Positions 1-12,850 of a stretch of DNA of 64,000 nucleotides are shown piece by piece (the first letter of the stretch is position 1; each line of letters starts with the position of its first letter). Both the position numbers and the translations under genes were made by a program. The stretch covers positions 744,001-808,000 of the forward strand of contig JAJFZO010000433.1 of assembly GCA_021397835.1 (NCBI GenBank), written 5' to 3'. The notes below the pieces were generated by a model that saw only the letters and a list, made by a program, of their open reading frames with translations, did no database searches and had not been told where the DNA came from. Origin of the DNA: Moringa oleifera. Lineage: Eukaryota > Streptophyta > Magnoliopsida > Brassicales > Moringaceae.

Positions 1-15
1 CTTTGCGACTCTCTC

Positions 16-147
16 CTGGAATGATGCATCTTGAACTTCTTTTTTCTTTAAAAAAGAGAGCAATACAAATCAAAAGCAAACTGGAATGATGCATCTTGAA
101 CTTCTTTCTCCCTTAAAAAAGAGTGCAATACAAATCAATAGCAAACG
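16..147. repeat. 66-bp tandem duplication
   Basis: Two adjacent copies of a unit of about 66 bp, both starting CTGGAATGATGCATCTTGAA, differ at only a few positions. They lie downstream of the PHD/RING gene stop, in its 3' flank. No coding potential was seen. Confidence 0.85.
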
Positions 148-611
148 AGCAAAAGGTTCTCTGGGTTTCTTCTCCACCCAGTGTGTCACTGTCAAGGTTC
201 TCCATATTTTTGTTTCCAGCTGATCACAGACAAAAAGTAGAACAGAGGTAGGCTACAACTAATCAAGATAAAACCCATTAATATGAACACTTTATGACTA
301 CCGAAAGTGTTTCATGCTTATGTACATTAGAGCAAGAATCTGGTAGATAACAGTTGAAAGCACTGACTTAATCAGACAAAAGTTACAATAACATAGAACA
401 AAAAGGAATCACAACTAAAAAAAGTTTTGTTGTCCGGTCAGAAAAATGACTATTATAGTGATCAATCAAGAATAGAGCCCTTTTGTGCTCAATGTCAGGT
501 AAATTGTCTCTATAAACAAGTTAAGGAGAAAAAAAAAGGATCTAGTCTTATGTAACTCCAACGGGAGAGGGGGAGTGGAAAGCAATTTGGAAGGATTAAC
601 TGCATGAATAA

Positions 612-3595
612 CTAAAGACCTAAACTCAACCACTGGGGGAGTCTTGTGTCCATAATCCTCTTAACTACATCTTTTACAAAAGAATCAAAACAAGATGAAC
701 AACAACCTTTCACCAGACTTGTCTGCTCTACCGCCATGCTCTCAACATGAGAACACATTGATGGTGGAGGCGCAACTTGAACCTCACTTCTCCAATGCTC
801 AAGACCACAAGCAGCTAAAATAGTGTGTGTAGAACTCATTGCAATGTCCTTGAAAGTACCATGACCTGAATTGGGGGGGGGGGGGAAAAGTGGCAGTTTT
901 GAGCATTTCCAATAGTATGGAAGCCAAAAGCCTATCAACACAAATCATAAAGCATTCAAACAGCTAAAACTGCATGGAAAAACAAGCCAAATCACATATA
1001 TATATTTATGCCCTAATACCAATATCATACAAATCCCAACATAAGAGAATGGTATTTCTCAGTGGAGAATGGTAAAGCCCATAGTCACTACAGACAGTAC
1101 TAGCTTTTACAAGTTAAATTCATCTTAGAAAACATGATTGCATGAAGTTTGCTTTATACCTGACGTCAATATCAACACACAAACAATGATAATCCAACAC
1201 CAAAATTCGACAGATTCCAACAAAAAACAAGGTTAGTTTCCAGTGAAGAATATAATGCCTGCACCCACTACGTAGATACTCCTAGCCACTAGAGATCAAA
1301 TTTGTTTTAAAAAAGATGACCGCAAGAAGTTGAGAATGAACTGTGCTTTGCATACCTAAGTCAACATCTCTGGACAAGTTTTTTAAATGAGTTTTGACCA
1401 TGGACTGTAATTGCTCCCTTGCAGTGGAAGAATCACCCTGATCTGCAGCCATAAAAAGGGGCCTACAACCATCAGACCCTATGTTTGATCTGCTGCTGCA
1501 CTGATGGGGTTGCTCATTACCAGATATTGGATTAATCTTCTCAAGTTCAGGCCATAATGTCAAATTGACAGGTCTGTGAATAAGTGTGGTAGTTGGATCC
1601 TGAACTGCTTGCCTTCTTGATTGGTCCAACCTTGAAGGAAACAGGTTCCCCTCTTGCAATGAAGAAGAGGGATTATCCTGTATTCTCTCCTCAAAGATTG
1701 TGTTCTGCAACATTCCCATTTCTTGTGTCCTTGCAGGTTGAACTGCTAATTCCCTACTTTGATCAACCTGAGGTTGAAAAAAATTATTACTTAAATTGGC
1801 AGTCGACATCCCATCGGTTCTACCAGCTGTTGTACTCATTCTGTTTATAGAAAGCAGATTTTGTATATGACGGTGTATCCAGCGCCTCCCTGATAATGTA
1901 GGTGCCCCAGCTCCAGATATTGGAGAAGCTGCCAAAGCATCTCCAATGGAAAATCTAGGAGACAAAAGGATTCCAATTCCTTGGGAAAACGGCGTACGCG
2001 GTGATGACAATAAAATGGTTTCTAAGCTATCCCCCAAATTTAAATTTGGTGATGATCTATTATACAAGTTGTTGCCTGTTGTCCTTTGATCAGGTGAAGG
2101 ATTAGGAGCTTGGGAACTAGAAGATCCAAGGGCAACAGGTCTACAACCATCACAGTACCAATTACCTGCAGGTACTTCCCGCCCAAGACCAACACAATAA
2201 GTGTGGGCAGAAGAATCACATAGATCACAAAGTAACATGAGGCCATCATCCCCACCTTGGTTGCATTCAGTGCAAATTACATTTTCATATGGGTCAAGAT
2301 AACTCCTGAGTTCTTCCTCAGTTGGTTGATAGACCTGTATACAGCAACACATCCATTTCAAAACAGAGAATAAGCACCAAAAAGGAAAAGATAGTAGAAG
2401 ATAAGCAAATGAAGTCAGAAAGACAGGAAAAATTCACCTGATCACGCTTGGGTACTTGTATCACAACATCTCTCAAATCAACCCCAGCCGTTAACCTTGC
2501 AGCCTTGCTAATCGTTTTAAACCTCTGCTTGCACAAAGGGCAACGAGATTCCACCTTCGACCACTCCATGATACATGTAAAACAAAAGTAATGACTGCAG
2601 CAGTCTAGCGTTCCTCGCAATCTTCTTTTATCTTCTTCAGATAGACAAATTCCACAAACCTGCTTCAGCACTTCAGTCTTCACTTCCTCAACCTTCTCCT
2701 TACCCTTCCTTCCCAGAGGTTTTTTGCATTGAATTAAATCCCCAGCCTCCACTATTTTCTTTGAGGATGATGAACTCCTCAAACTAGTTCTCAGACTTCC
2801 ACACAACTTGCTGGCTTCTCTTACTTGCTCTCTCTCTTCCTCAGAGATCGTGTACTCATAATCTGATGATCCAGAAGTCACAAAATCTGAATCTGATACC
2901 ACAGCATATCTGTTCCTTTTTCGACCCAAGTTCTTATTGCATTTTTCCCTCACAACCAGGTTATTATCCATCAAATCACCATCTTCGTCATCATCACACC
3001 TTTCTTTCCTCCTCAAACTGCGTCTTTTTCTTCCTCCTCTCTTTCTCAAAGGCCTCTTAGAAGCAGAAGGTTTCCTCCTCTTTTTCCGACCTCCACCTGC
3101 ACCCCTCCTCTGTATGTTATTTCTGCCCACTTTCTTACTATTTTTCTTCTTACTCACCAAAGGTTCTTCTTCCTCCAAGGAATCATCTCCATCTAGGGTA
3201 AATTCCTCATCATCATCATCTTCCTCTGCCTCCTCCTCCTCATTGTAGTCTTCATCTTGTTCTTCATCATCATATGATACCCTTTTCCTCTTTCGTGGGG
3301 TAGTATCCCCAATTTTCTTGTTGCCTGAAGAAACCCTTTTCTCTTTTGGCCTCCCAACCTTCCTCACCCTTCTCCCTTCATCCTCCTCATCTTCCTCCTC
3401 AACCAAATTGCAGAAACTCTCTTCCGATGCGTACTCATCTAAGGAGAAGCAATAATCCTCCAAATCACCTTCAGATTCTTCGTTTTCCTCATCAGAAACC
3501 ACATAATCCTCATCTGAACCATCAGAATCCTTATCTTTTGATTTAACTCTTTTCTTGAAATTTCTTTTGCAACTAACCTTCCCTCCCCTTCCCAT
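612..3595 (-). CDS. PHD and RING zinc-finger protein, acidic N-terminus
   Basis: Probable nuclear chromatin-associated or ubiquitin-ligase-like protein, 796 aa. Coding exons (minus): 3595-2438, 2334-1356, 865-612; all junctions are GT-AG and phases agree. The first 300 residues are Lys/Arg- and Asp/Glu-rich with long acidic runs. A C3HC4 RING finger spans about 314-355 (CGIC, then CFTC, then CPLC). A C4HC3 PHD finger spans about 407-450 (Cys407, 410, 422, 425, His430, Cys433, 447, 450). The rest is Ser/Asn/Pro-rich and unrecognised. The ATG at 3595 directly follows a CAG, so a leader intron probably runs from about 4228 to 3596 (donor AAG/GTACCC). The arrangement resembles PHRF1 and plant RING/FYVE/PHD-type proteins. 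E3 activity and histone reading are inferred from the domains. The last exon is the least certain part. Confidence 0.85.
866..1355 (-). other. Last intron of the PHD/RING gene, with poly-C tract
   Basis: A 490-bp intron whose polypyrimidine tract is a run of 13 C on the coding strand (13 G at 873-885 on the plus strand), a few bases before the TTCAG acceptor. The stretch 1040-1175 looks like a diverged copy of 1245-1365, which includes the donor site. Confidence 0.7.
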
Positions 3596-4300
3596 CTGTT
3601 TTCGCACCCAAACAGAAAGGCGAAGAGACCAATATCAATCCAAATTCAAACCCAATAAATACCAAAGATCCTCTTAACTCGTGAACCAATATCAAATCAA
3701 ATCTGTATCACAACAAATAAATTCCGAGATTCTTCAATCCCTTTTCTCTTCTGTTTCTTCCTTAGGCTCTACTCAAATAGGGTATTGACATTAACACAAA
3801 TTTACATGGGGAAAAAAAAGGTACTCCTCCCTAATATTCCCGACCACCCGATCCGTATAACAGGAGAAACCAAAACTAAAAACGAAGACAAACCAAAACC
3901 CTCAATTCCCTTTTATTTAATTTTTTCTCAGCTTCATGTGTATTACAGAAAATTTACCGTTGCCCAACACTTCCCCCAATTTAAATTAAAATAAGGGATA
4001 GGAAGAAATAATCATTGAAACATAAATTTAGGAAAATCACCAAATTATCATACTCCTTTATCCAGAAAAAGAAAATTCATTTTCAAAGCACAGGTCGGCA
4101 TATAAGTTTCCAATTTTGTTTAAGCATACAGCTAATATACATCTATACACGTAGGTATATATACATATATAGAAAGAAAAAAAGTATAGATGTAAACAGA
4201 GGGAGGGAGGGAGGCGACGGGGGGGTACCTTGAGAGGAGGTAGAAAGCACGAAAAGCAGAGAGAATGCTTTTGGTTTTGAGATATTTCGCACGGAGAAAC
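3596..4300 (-). promoter_or_regulatory. Leader and probable leader intron of the PHD/RING gene
   Basis: No coding sequence. It holds the presumed leader intron (about 4228-3596) and leader exon (about 4229-4290). At 4201-4225 the plus strand carries three GGG runs with 1-nt spacers, then a 7-nt spacer and a run of seven G: a canonical G-quadruplex pattern just inside the donor. Confidence 0.5.
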
Positions 4301-6539
4301 GTTTTCTCCTCTTATTTCGTCTGTTGCGTTTTTATGGTTTTTCTTTTTCAGTTTTTTTTTTTTTTTTCTTTTGTAAGTATATTGGGACACATTGGAACGT
4401 TGGATTATTTTAGGCATACGCAACCGGATGACATCTCTCCTTCCGGAATGACGAAAATATCCTTGAAATACTAAAGCAGGTTACCTGTTAATTTGACTTC
4501 ATCACCAAAAATAATAATAAATCAATAACATCAAAATAACCACTTTTATTTTATATTATTTTTTAAAATGATTATATTAAATAAATTATTCATGCATGAT
4601 TATAATGGCTTTTTTGTCATTCAAATTTTTACAATTCTTTTAAAATTTATTTCATACTTTTAAAATTTATTGTTTAAATTTAATTTCAGATAAAATCTAA
4701 TGACTATAAATGCAGATTAAATAATAATTTCTAAAAATATAATGAAAATAATAAAATATTTCCTGATTTAATTATTCAATTATTTAATTTAAAGGTTAAC
4801 TTCTTGATTCGGATGAAGTAATTTAGAAGTTTCAGACTTTTATTTGCAAGTAATTGAAACTTTCTGTAAATTCTACTAATAAATTAAATATTTCTAAATT
4901 TATTAATTAATTTTAAAAAATATTTTTAAATTTTGTTACCATAAATGCAAATTACATTTTTGTTAGCATATTAATAAGCTTTGGAGTTAAAAGCAAACTG
5001 TAAACGTGCACGGTAGGGAGCAGACGTTAGTTGGTATTAAGAATCTAACGGCGGCTGTGTCACCGGTGCCCCAACTTGTAATGGTATATCTGCAGTAGAT
5101 TATTTTATTAGATTTCTTCCTTTTGACAACAATGCGATTCAAATTTAGCACGTGCCAGATAATTACATCTGTATTTTCAAGTAATCATTTAAATTTATTT
5201 TTATTTTAAGAGCATATTAAATTCAAAAAAGAAGACTAAAACAAAATTAATGTAATTGGACATTAGCTTGCAGAATGGTCAATTAATCCAAAAATACAAT
5301 AATTAAATATTGATATTGAATTTTGTAAAGTATACTTTTAATAAATAAATAAATAAATAGAGCCATTTATTTCAAAATAGTTCCATGATTATGGAGCTCA
5401 ATTTTACTCATTGTTAAAGGAATTAATGATGCTGTGGAGTTTTAATTTGAAGATTAATAATTGTGAATGGCAAATTAGGAATTTCAACACGTGAGTAACT
5501 ATGTGCCCGGAGCACACAGGTCAGATGGCGAAGGTTCCAAACCAGTAGGCTTAGATTTCTATATGCCAATTTTGACCAAGAAATTAAAAGTGAGAAATAG
5601 AAAATAAATATTATAATGTAGTCAAATAATGATAATTTTACCACATATATATATATTGTTTATTATTTTTGGAATCATGAAATTTTGAATACCCTTATTT
5701 AAAATCTGAAAATCAAAAAAAAAAAAATCTCAATTATGGGGAATTTCTTTTGCGTTAATGTTGAAATTTATATTATTGCTATCCGTTTAATATACCAGAT
5801 ACAATTGGATGATTTTGACATATTAAATTAAATTTAAATTATATTATGATGTGTTTATATAAACTGAGATAAGATACAATAAAAATTAATTTTGATTTAT
5901 TTTAAATTATTGATATTAAAATAATATAATACAATATTTATTACACATTTTGAGTTATAATATAATTAATTGATGAAAAGATTATTATTTAAATTTCATA
6001 TTTAATTTTTCATTTTACTATTTTATCATTTTAAAGTTGAAAAATATGTAAATTTTTTTAATTAAATGTGATAATTATAGATGGATGATTTTAATTCAAA
6101 ATTTCTTTATTTAAAATAAGATATATAGGTATTAATTACTCTATAATTATAATATTAAAAAAATAAAAATATTTATTACTAGGGCTAAGATTTGGATTGG
6201 ATAATTTTTATCTCAATCCATATTTAGGGTATTGATGGGATTGGGTAAGCTTATCACTCTGAAACCTGAGATAGGATTAATTTTTTATTTGTATAATTTA
6301 ATATTATCAAATAAATAATTTTATTTAAATATATTTTAAAATTCAATTTAAAATATTTTAAAAATAGTTAATTAATTACAATGCAATTCATTTCAAATCA
6401 TTGTAAATAAAAAATTATTTTGATTAATGTAATTTCTTTTTTAGATGTTAATGTTATGATTAAATATTTGTAATTAATTCATATTTATTTTTTATATTTA
6501 TAAATAAATCATAATTTAATAATTTAGATCAAACTAAAT

Positions 6540-6900
6540 ATAGTTAAACAAATAAAAAATTAAGATATTTAAATTGAAGATCTTATACAACGAATTTTTT
6601 ACTTTAAATTTTTATATATGCACAAAATTTTTAAATTATCATCATAAAAAAATTCAAAATTTTTGAGCATTGTACATATTTTTTAAAAAATTAATACTCT
6701 CAAAATTTTTAAAAAAATCATAAAAATAATCCCTGAATAAAAAAATATCAAAATTTGAAAATGAACTCAAAATATAGTGTAAAATTTATTTAATTTTTTA
6801 AAAATATTTTCATAATAAAAATATTCTAAAATTTTTATATTTATTTAAATTAGAGTTTAATTTAAACTAAATTGATAGATTAAAATTTAATTTTATCACT
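6540..6900 (+). repeat. Dispersed AT-rich repeat, copy A
   Basis: Shares an ordered set of motifs with the other copies: an AAATTTTATACAA-like start, ATCATCATAAAAAAATT, then ACTCAAAATATAGTGTAAAA, then a TTTAAAAATAT block and an AATTTAAAC-AAATT block. Edges are not sharply defined. Confidence 0.5.
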
Positions 6901-7689
6901 TTTTAAACATTAATTTTTGTTTTATAGATATGAGACAAGTATAAAAAAAATTTATAACAACTTTTATTCAAAATTGTTATTTTCTTATTTCTTATAATAT
7001 TATTATAAATTATAAATATATCTTTTAAAATTTTTATAATATCTGGACACAAAATTAAATCAAGATACAAACTTTATATTATATAATACATTAATGTCCC
7101 GAGGCCACGCTACAGATTCACTTTAGAGAGGAAAAAGAAAGACACCAATTAGTGTTGTTATTTACTCTAATGGAAAGCACACGGAGCCACTGTTGTCGTC
7201 GACGAGGAGGACAACGAATTGCTCTAAAAAAAGGTCGGTCTTGCTAAGAGCTAGCCGACTAGATTATTAGGTATATGATCACTTTCCATCCTTTAATTTG
7301 AATTCCACTTTTTGCGTCCTATTAGTATTTGAATCTTATATGGTTTTTAATCTAAGAATAACAAAAAATTTATGAGAACTTGGTAATATGGTTCTTAGGC
7401 TAAAACCTAGTGGGTCGGGCCTAAAACTTGGCCAATTTAGATTTGGATTCCAATTTTAGTTATTGGAATTGTCTGTCTAACAGACTTAGGCTCTGTTTCA
7501 GATTGTTAAAGGGAACTTGAAAGGCCCGTACTAATGTCATAATTACGTATGGAGTTGGGCCCAAATGTTTTGCCAGCCCGACAGTTAAAGCTTATAACCT
7601 CTGATTCTTTTTGTTTGTCTCTCTTTAATAATGTTTTCTTAATTAAAATATGGATAAATATAAAAAAATTAAATTAAATTTATTTTATT

Positions 7690-8080
7690 TTATTTTATTT
7701 AAAAATTAATTATATATTTAATATTTTAATTTATATTTATCAAAAAATTTAAAGATTATAAATATTCAAATTAATGATATTATACAACAAAATTTGATTT
7801 AAAATTATTCATAAATGTAAGAAGTTATTCAAATTTTCATAAAAAAAATTTAATTTAATATTAAAATATTTTTTAAAACAATATTTTAAAAAATCAGCTC
7901 ATGAGTTTAAAAATTATTTAAATTTGAAGAATTCACTTGAAATAGAGTGTAAAATTTATTAAAATCATTTTAAAAATATATTAACTATGAAAACATTGTA
8001 ATTTGAGATAGTGTCTAATTTAGATCAAATTAAAAGTTTAGACATATAATTCATCCAATAAATATATTAAAGTTTAAATT
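7690..8080 (+). repeat. Dispersed AT-rich repeat, copy B
   Basis: Same motif order as copy A. The identical 15-mer AGTGTAAAATTTATT occurs at about 7946-7960 here and 6776-6790 in copy A. No coding capacity. Confidence 0.5.
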
Positions 8081-8442
8081 AAAAAATATGTGCATTTCAA
8101 ATATTTTTTTTACCCTTAATATATAAATTATAATTATTTATATATTTTAAAATAGCGAGTTATTCCATTATGAAACAATTTCACAACGAATCAAATTTCT
8201 TTGTTGTTATGATTTTTAATAATTTTCAAAGAGATGTTAAACAGTAACAATTTAATAAAATAGTTAATAAATTCATATATATTACATTACTATAATAAAT
8301 TATATTTTTATTTTTAAAATAATAAAAAATATTAATAAAAAAGATCTTAATACATTAAAAATAATACTATTATAAAATAAAACCAGAAATAATCATCAAC
8401 ATTGATTATCATGTCTCTAAAATAACTAATTATACATACCAA

Positions 8443-8461
8443 TCTCTCTCTCTCTCTCTCC
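8443..8461. repeat. CT microsatellite
   Basis: Uninterrupted TC dinucleotide run in intergenic DNA. Confidence 0.9.
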
Positions 8462-10839
8462 CTAATTATGCTCATATATTAATAAAAAGGATACTTAGTA
8501 TTTAATACTGCGCCTAACTTTCTTCCCCACAAAAAGGGGATTCCGTAGAATTCATGAGATGTGGACTTCAATGACTTGGAAGTGTCAATTACGACCATAT
8601 GGCTAATCTTCCAAACTCGGTTCATTTCATCACATCATACCCAAAATTCGGGGACCATTCTACTTCATGATAGCGAGATAAGAATTGATAAGGTCATTTT
8701 TAGTGTTTACTATTCCATTGAGCGACATCATTTCCCCTAAAAGAGGAACATTGTCTACTTATATTCATTTGACAAGTCATTAGGCTTTAGTAAAGTCTTC
8801 ATAAAGCTTTATGCTTTATGTTTAATAATTAAGGACATCAAATCAAGCCTATATATGTATATATGGGGGCCGGTTTCTTGCAAATTTGAAAGAACTCAGT
8901 TGATTCATTCATTGAGGGCAATAGTTTAAGTGATGCATGAGTTTTAGTAGTTTTGGAGTCATTATATGGAGAATCTTGCATTGGATATGCATTCAGAATA
9001 TTTTGATGTTATAAGGGAAAAAAGATTCATCGGTTCAATTAAATAATTTTTAAAATCTTTGAATTGATTTTTTTCTTTTTTTAAATCAAATATGTTTTAT
9101 TATCTAAAGATATTATTTTTTATTAAATTAATCTTTTGAATTTATGATATTAAATATAATTTTTTTCTAAAATAAATATTAATCTTTGAAATTGAATATC
9201 TCAATCATTATTATTGATAATTAAATCAAGTATATTATTTTATATTATAAAAAGAAAATTTTCTCCCTTGATAAATTAATTTTTTGAATTGAATATTTTA
9301 ATTGGTGACATGTGAGTCAAATATAATTCATCATTTAATATCTTACAATTATTGAGTCTAACAAGTTAATCTTTTAGATTAAATACTTCAATCATGGTAA
9401 TCGAATTAAATTTGACTTGTTATTTGAGGCATTGTAAAATTTTTGTTAAATTTTTTAAAATAAACTAAAAATTAGGAGAAACTACAAAAAAGCATGGTTG
9501 ATTTTGAAAAAAAAACCATTTTTCTAAAAATCTCGCTTTGCACACATTGAATGATTTTAAATTAGATAAGTTTAATAATTAGGATTAATGAATTATATAC
9601 ATAAAAAATAAATAATAATAAAACTTGAAAAAGAGAATATTGAATTGGCATGATATGGGCCAAGTAAAGTTTAAAACTCAAAAAAGGTCATATTATTGGA
9701 CCCATTTAATTAACCTTTTTTTTTTTTACTTTTTTTTCCTTTTTCATGGCCAACTACTTAAAGTCTGAAACCCAGAACTTTTGGCTGCAGCTAAGGCTTT
9801 CAGGGTCTGATCAGAAGCTAAAAAAGCCTGTAGGTAGGCCTTAATTTGACTAGCTTAGGTCTTGGTACCAACCCATTCGGTGCATAAATTCAGAGACTCT
9901 AACAAAGATGCTCTAATAATTAATCTAACCAAAACTTATAAAATTCCTAGAAACTTTTTCCTTCTAGCCAAACAAGATTCTGGGTAATCATAATCCAAGT
10001 TGGGTAGCAATTAAACAATACAAAACTGAACATATGATTCATGGTTCAATCAAAATTTTCCAAGTGGGTCAAATGATTTCGCTTTGTTTTCCTACACAAT
10101 GGCAACCGGCACAAAATGTAAGATCCAAGCTATGTTTTAACGCCAATTAGATTTCTTGCATTTCCTAAGAGAGTGACAGATTTAACGTGACATCCACATG
10201 CTGCTGGAGATTTGTCACGAACAAGAAATGCAAATTTGTCGGTTTATTCCCTTTTTCTTAATCTTTTTTAGGGTTGATTTGTCGATTCAATTATGGAAAA
10301 AGTTCTGTACTATGAGATTTAGACACTCCGGAGTATTTTGATCCAAAAAAAAAAAAAAAAAAGTCTTTGCAACTTCCAACATAGGCATGCTTAATTAAGA
10401 AAGATGTGATGTGTTACATCTGCGCAAGACATGTCTCTGCATTATGATCATGTACAAATCTTCATTAATGTTAGAACATTATGGTCGATATTTAATTATT
10501 ATCTTATGACCATTGATATTTTGTTATTTTATAGATATTATTAATTTTAAACTCTTAAATATATTTATAAAATTTGAAAAATTAAGTTTTTATATATTAC
10601 TTAAAAATCAAAACCAATCATCATCTATATTTTAGACTTATCAAAACAAAATTATGTTATATAGAAATTTTAATGATAAAATTATTTTTTGAAATAATTT
10701 TAAAAATTTAACAAAAGTATATATATTACTTAAAAGATAAAATATACGTGATTTTAATTAATTAAAAGAGTTAATTGATTAAAAGAGAAAGTGATGGGAG
10801 GTTTTGATTTGGTGTTTTGCCTAACGCCTCTTTTTATGA

Positions 10840-10990
10840 ACATGTTTTGGCAGCACAGGTCTTCAGGTGGGCCCGTGGAGCCCACTTGCCGCAAGGCCTG
10901 AGATTGTGCCGGCAACCTTACGCCCTTAACTATTGCTTGCCGGCGAACTACCTCTGGGCCCCACATTTGGACACACTTCTTGTTAATTGG
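10840..10990. other. GC-rich island inside AT-rich desert
   Basis: About 150 bp clearly richer in G/C than both flanks. It contains a short hairpin (GTGGGC at 10867-10872 and GCCCAC at 10880-10885) and CTTG/CAAG arms at 10885-10895. Frames are open on both strands but show no recognised domain. Origin unknown. Confidence 0.5.
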
Positions 10991-11209
10991 TTCCTTAATC
11001 TTATTTATTAATAAAAAAAAGAAAAAGTTTAGAATCCGAATCTGTTAGGCTTCGGTTCGGATCCGAACCACTGGTTTGAATATCTCAAACGTTGGAGGGA
11101 ACGGGGGAGATTGATTTGACTATACTACCCTTCGTGCTACCATGAATTTATGGATACCCTTTTGTTGAATAAATAAAAATATTGGATAAAAGTTTTATAA
11201 TTTTATTTA

Positions 11210-11600
11210 TATTATTGTTTAAATTTTTATATTTAAAAATAATCAATCAAAATTTATGTATTACTTTAATTTAAATTAAAATTTAAAAATTAAAATTATT
11301 TAAATTAAAAATTTTATACAATAATTTTTTATTTAATTTTTTAAAAATATACAAAAATATTCAAGTCAACGTCTTAACAAATTTCAAATGTAAACTATCA
11401 AATTTTTAAAAAAATTATAATAAAATAAATATTTTTACATCATAAATTATTTAAATTTAAAGAATAAATTCAAAATAGAGTGAGGAATTCATTTTGATCA
11501 TTATTGAGACGTTTTAACGATAAAAATATCATTAATTTTTATAGTTATTTGAGTTAAAGTTTCCTTTCAATTAAATTAGTAGATCAAGATTTAATTTATT
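11210..11600 (+). repeat. Dispersed AT-rich repeat, copy C
   Basis: Same motif order: AAAATTTTATACAATAATTT, then TTCAAAATAGAGTGAGGAAT near 11470, then a TTATTTGAGTTAAAGTTT block. Diverged, non-coding. Confidence 0.5.
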
Positions 11601-12544
11601 ATTTTTTGAATATGAGAGTTTGATTGTTATCATAAAATAAACATTCAAGTTTTATATAATTTTATCTTATAATTTTTTATTAACATTTATTTTAAGATTT
11701 TTGATATGAAATTTTAAAAATAATTTATAATTTTTAAATAATATATATAATTTTAATTATTAATTTTATTAAATTATCATGTGTCATTAATTTAACACAA
11801 CACAAATTGTTAAAAATCCTTAACATTGTGGAATACAGTTTCAGAGATTGAAACCTTTATAATTGGATCTTATGGACATTATTATTGAACAAAAAATTGA
11901 AGAAGAAAATAAAGAAAAATGATATCCAAATTAAGCCTTTGAGAAATGAGAAAGTGGAGGAAAATGAACAAGAAAATAAAGGAAAGGGGAAAAGCTTGTC
12001 TGGGAATCTTGAAGAAATTGGATTCTCTCTTATGGTGCAATTCATTTCATGGGTTTTTACTTAATTTGGATATCATTTCGGGTTAGTTTCATTGATGATG
12101 ACCCTTTGGTGAATAATCATTCTTAATAACTTTTGTTGCTTAAGGAATGTGTCCATTTGCTTAGAATACACAACAAGATTGTGTCTGAAAAAGCATCAAA
12201 TATCATAGAATTGATGATGTTGGTCAGAATAATTGTTAAAAATGAAAGATTAAAATTAAAATTAAAATTAAAATTATTTTATTTTATTAAAATTTGAGAA
12301 AATTATTTTTTCATTGAGAAACCTAATCAAGTAAAAAAAAAAAAACTTATTTATCTTAAATGGAGATGATAGTTATTATACATTTAAAATACTTTTATTA
12401 ATCAAAGATACAAAAATTGAGATAAAAACTGCATTCGAAAAATTTATATCTCTATTTCAAAAAAGTAAAAAGGTAATCATAAAAAAATTAATTATATTAT
12501 TTTTTATTTTATATTTGAAAATATAAAATAGATTAATTGTACAT

Positions 12545-12850
12545 AATTTGGTTTTGTTAGATCATATCAAAAACTTTAGAAATTAAGAATATTTAAATTA
12601 AAAATTTTATATAATAAATTTTGATTGAAAAATTAAAAAATCAAGCTATCATTATAAAAAAGTATAACATTTAAATATTAAAAATACACATATTTTACAC
12701 TATTAAAAAATCATTAAAAATAACTTATAAATTAAAAATCATTCAAATTTTAAAAATCAACTCAAAATGAAATATACAATTTATTTAAGTAACAAAAAAT
12801 AAAGTAATAAAAAAACTTCAAACTTCATATTAATATAAATTTTAATGATA
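12545..12850 (+). repeat. Dispersed AT-rich repeat, copy D
   Basis: Carries AAAAATTTTATATAATAAAT, ATCATTATAAAAAAGT and AACTCAAAATGAAATATACA in the same order as the other copies. Non-coding. Confidence 0.45.

Noticed and set aside
2937..3248. 103-codon plus-strand frame rich in Ser, Leu and Phe
   Set aside because: Antisense shadow of the acidic part of the PHD/RING protein.
10754..11011. Overlapping short frames on both strands of the GC-rich island
   Set aside because: No similarity to a known protein and no start context; kept only as a compositional feature.
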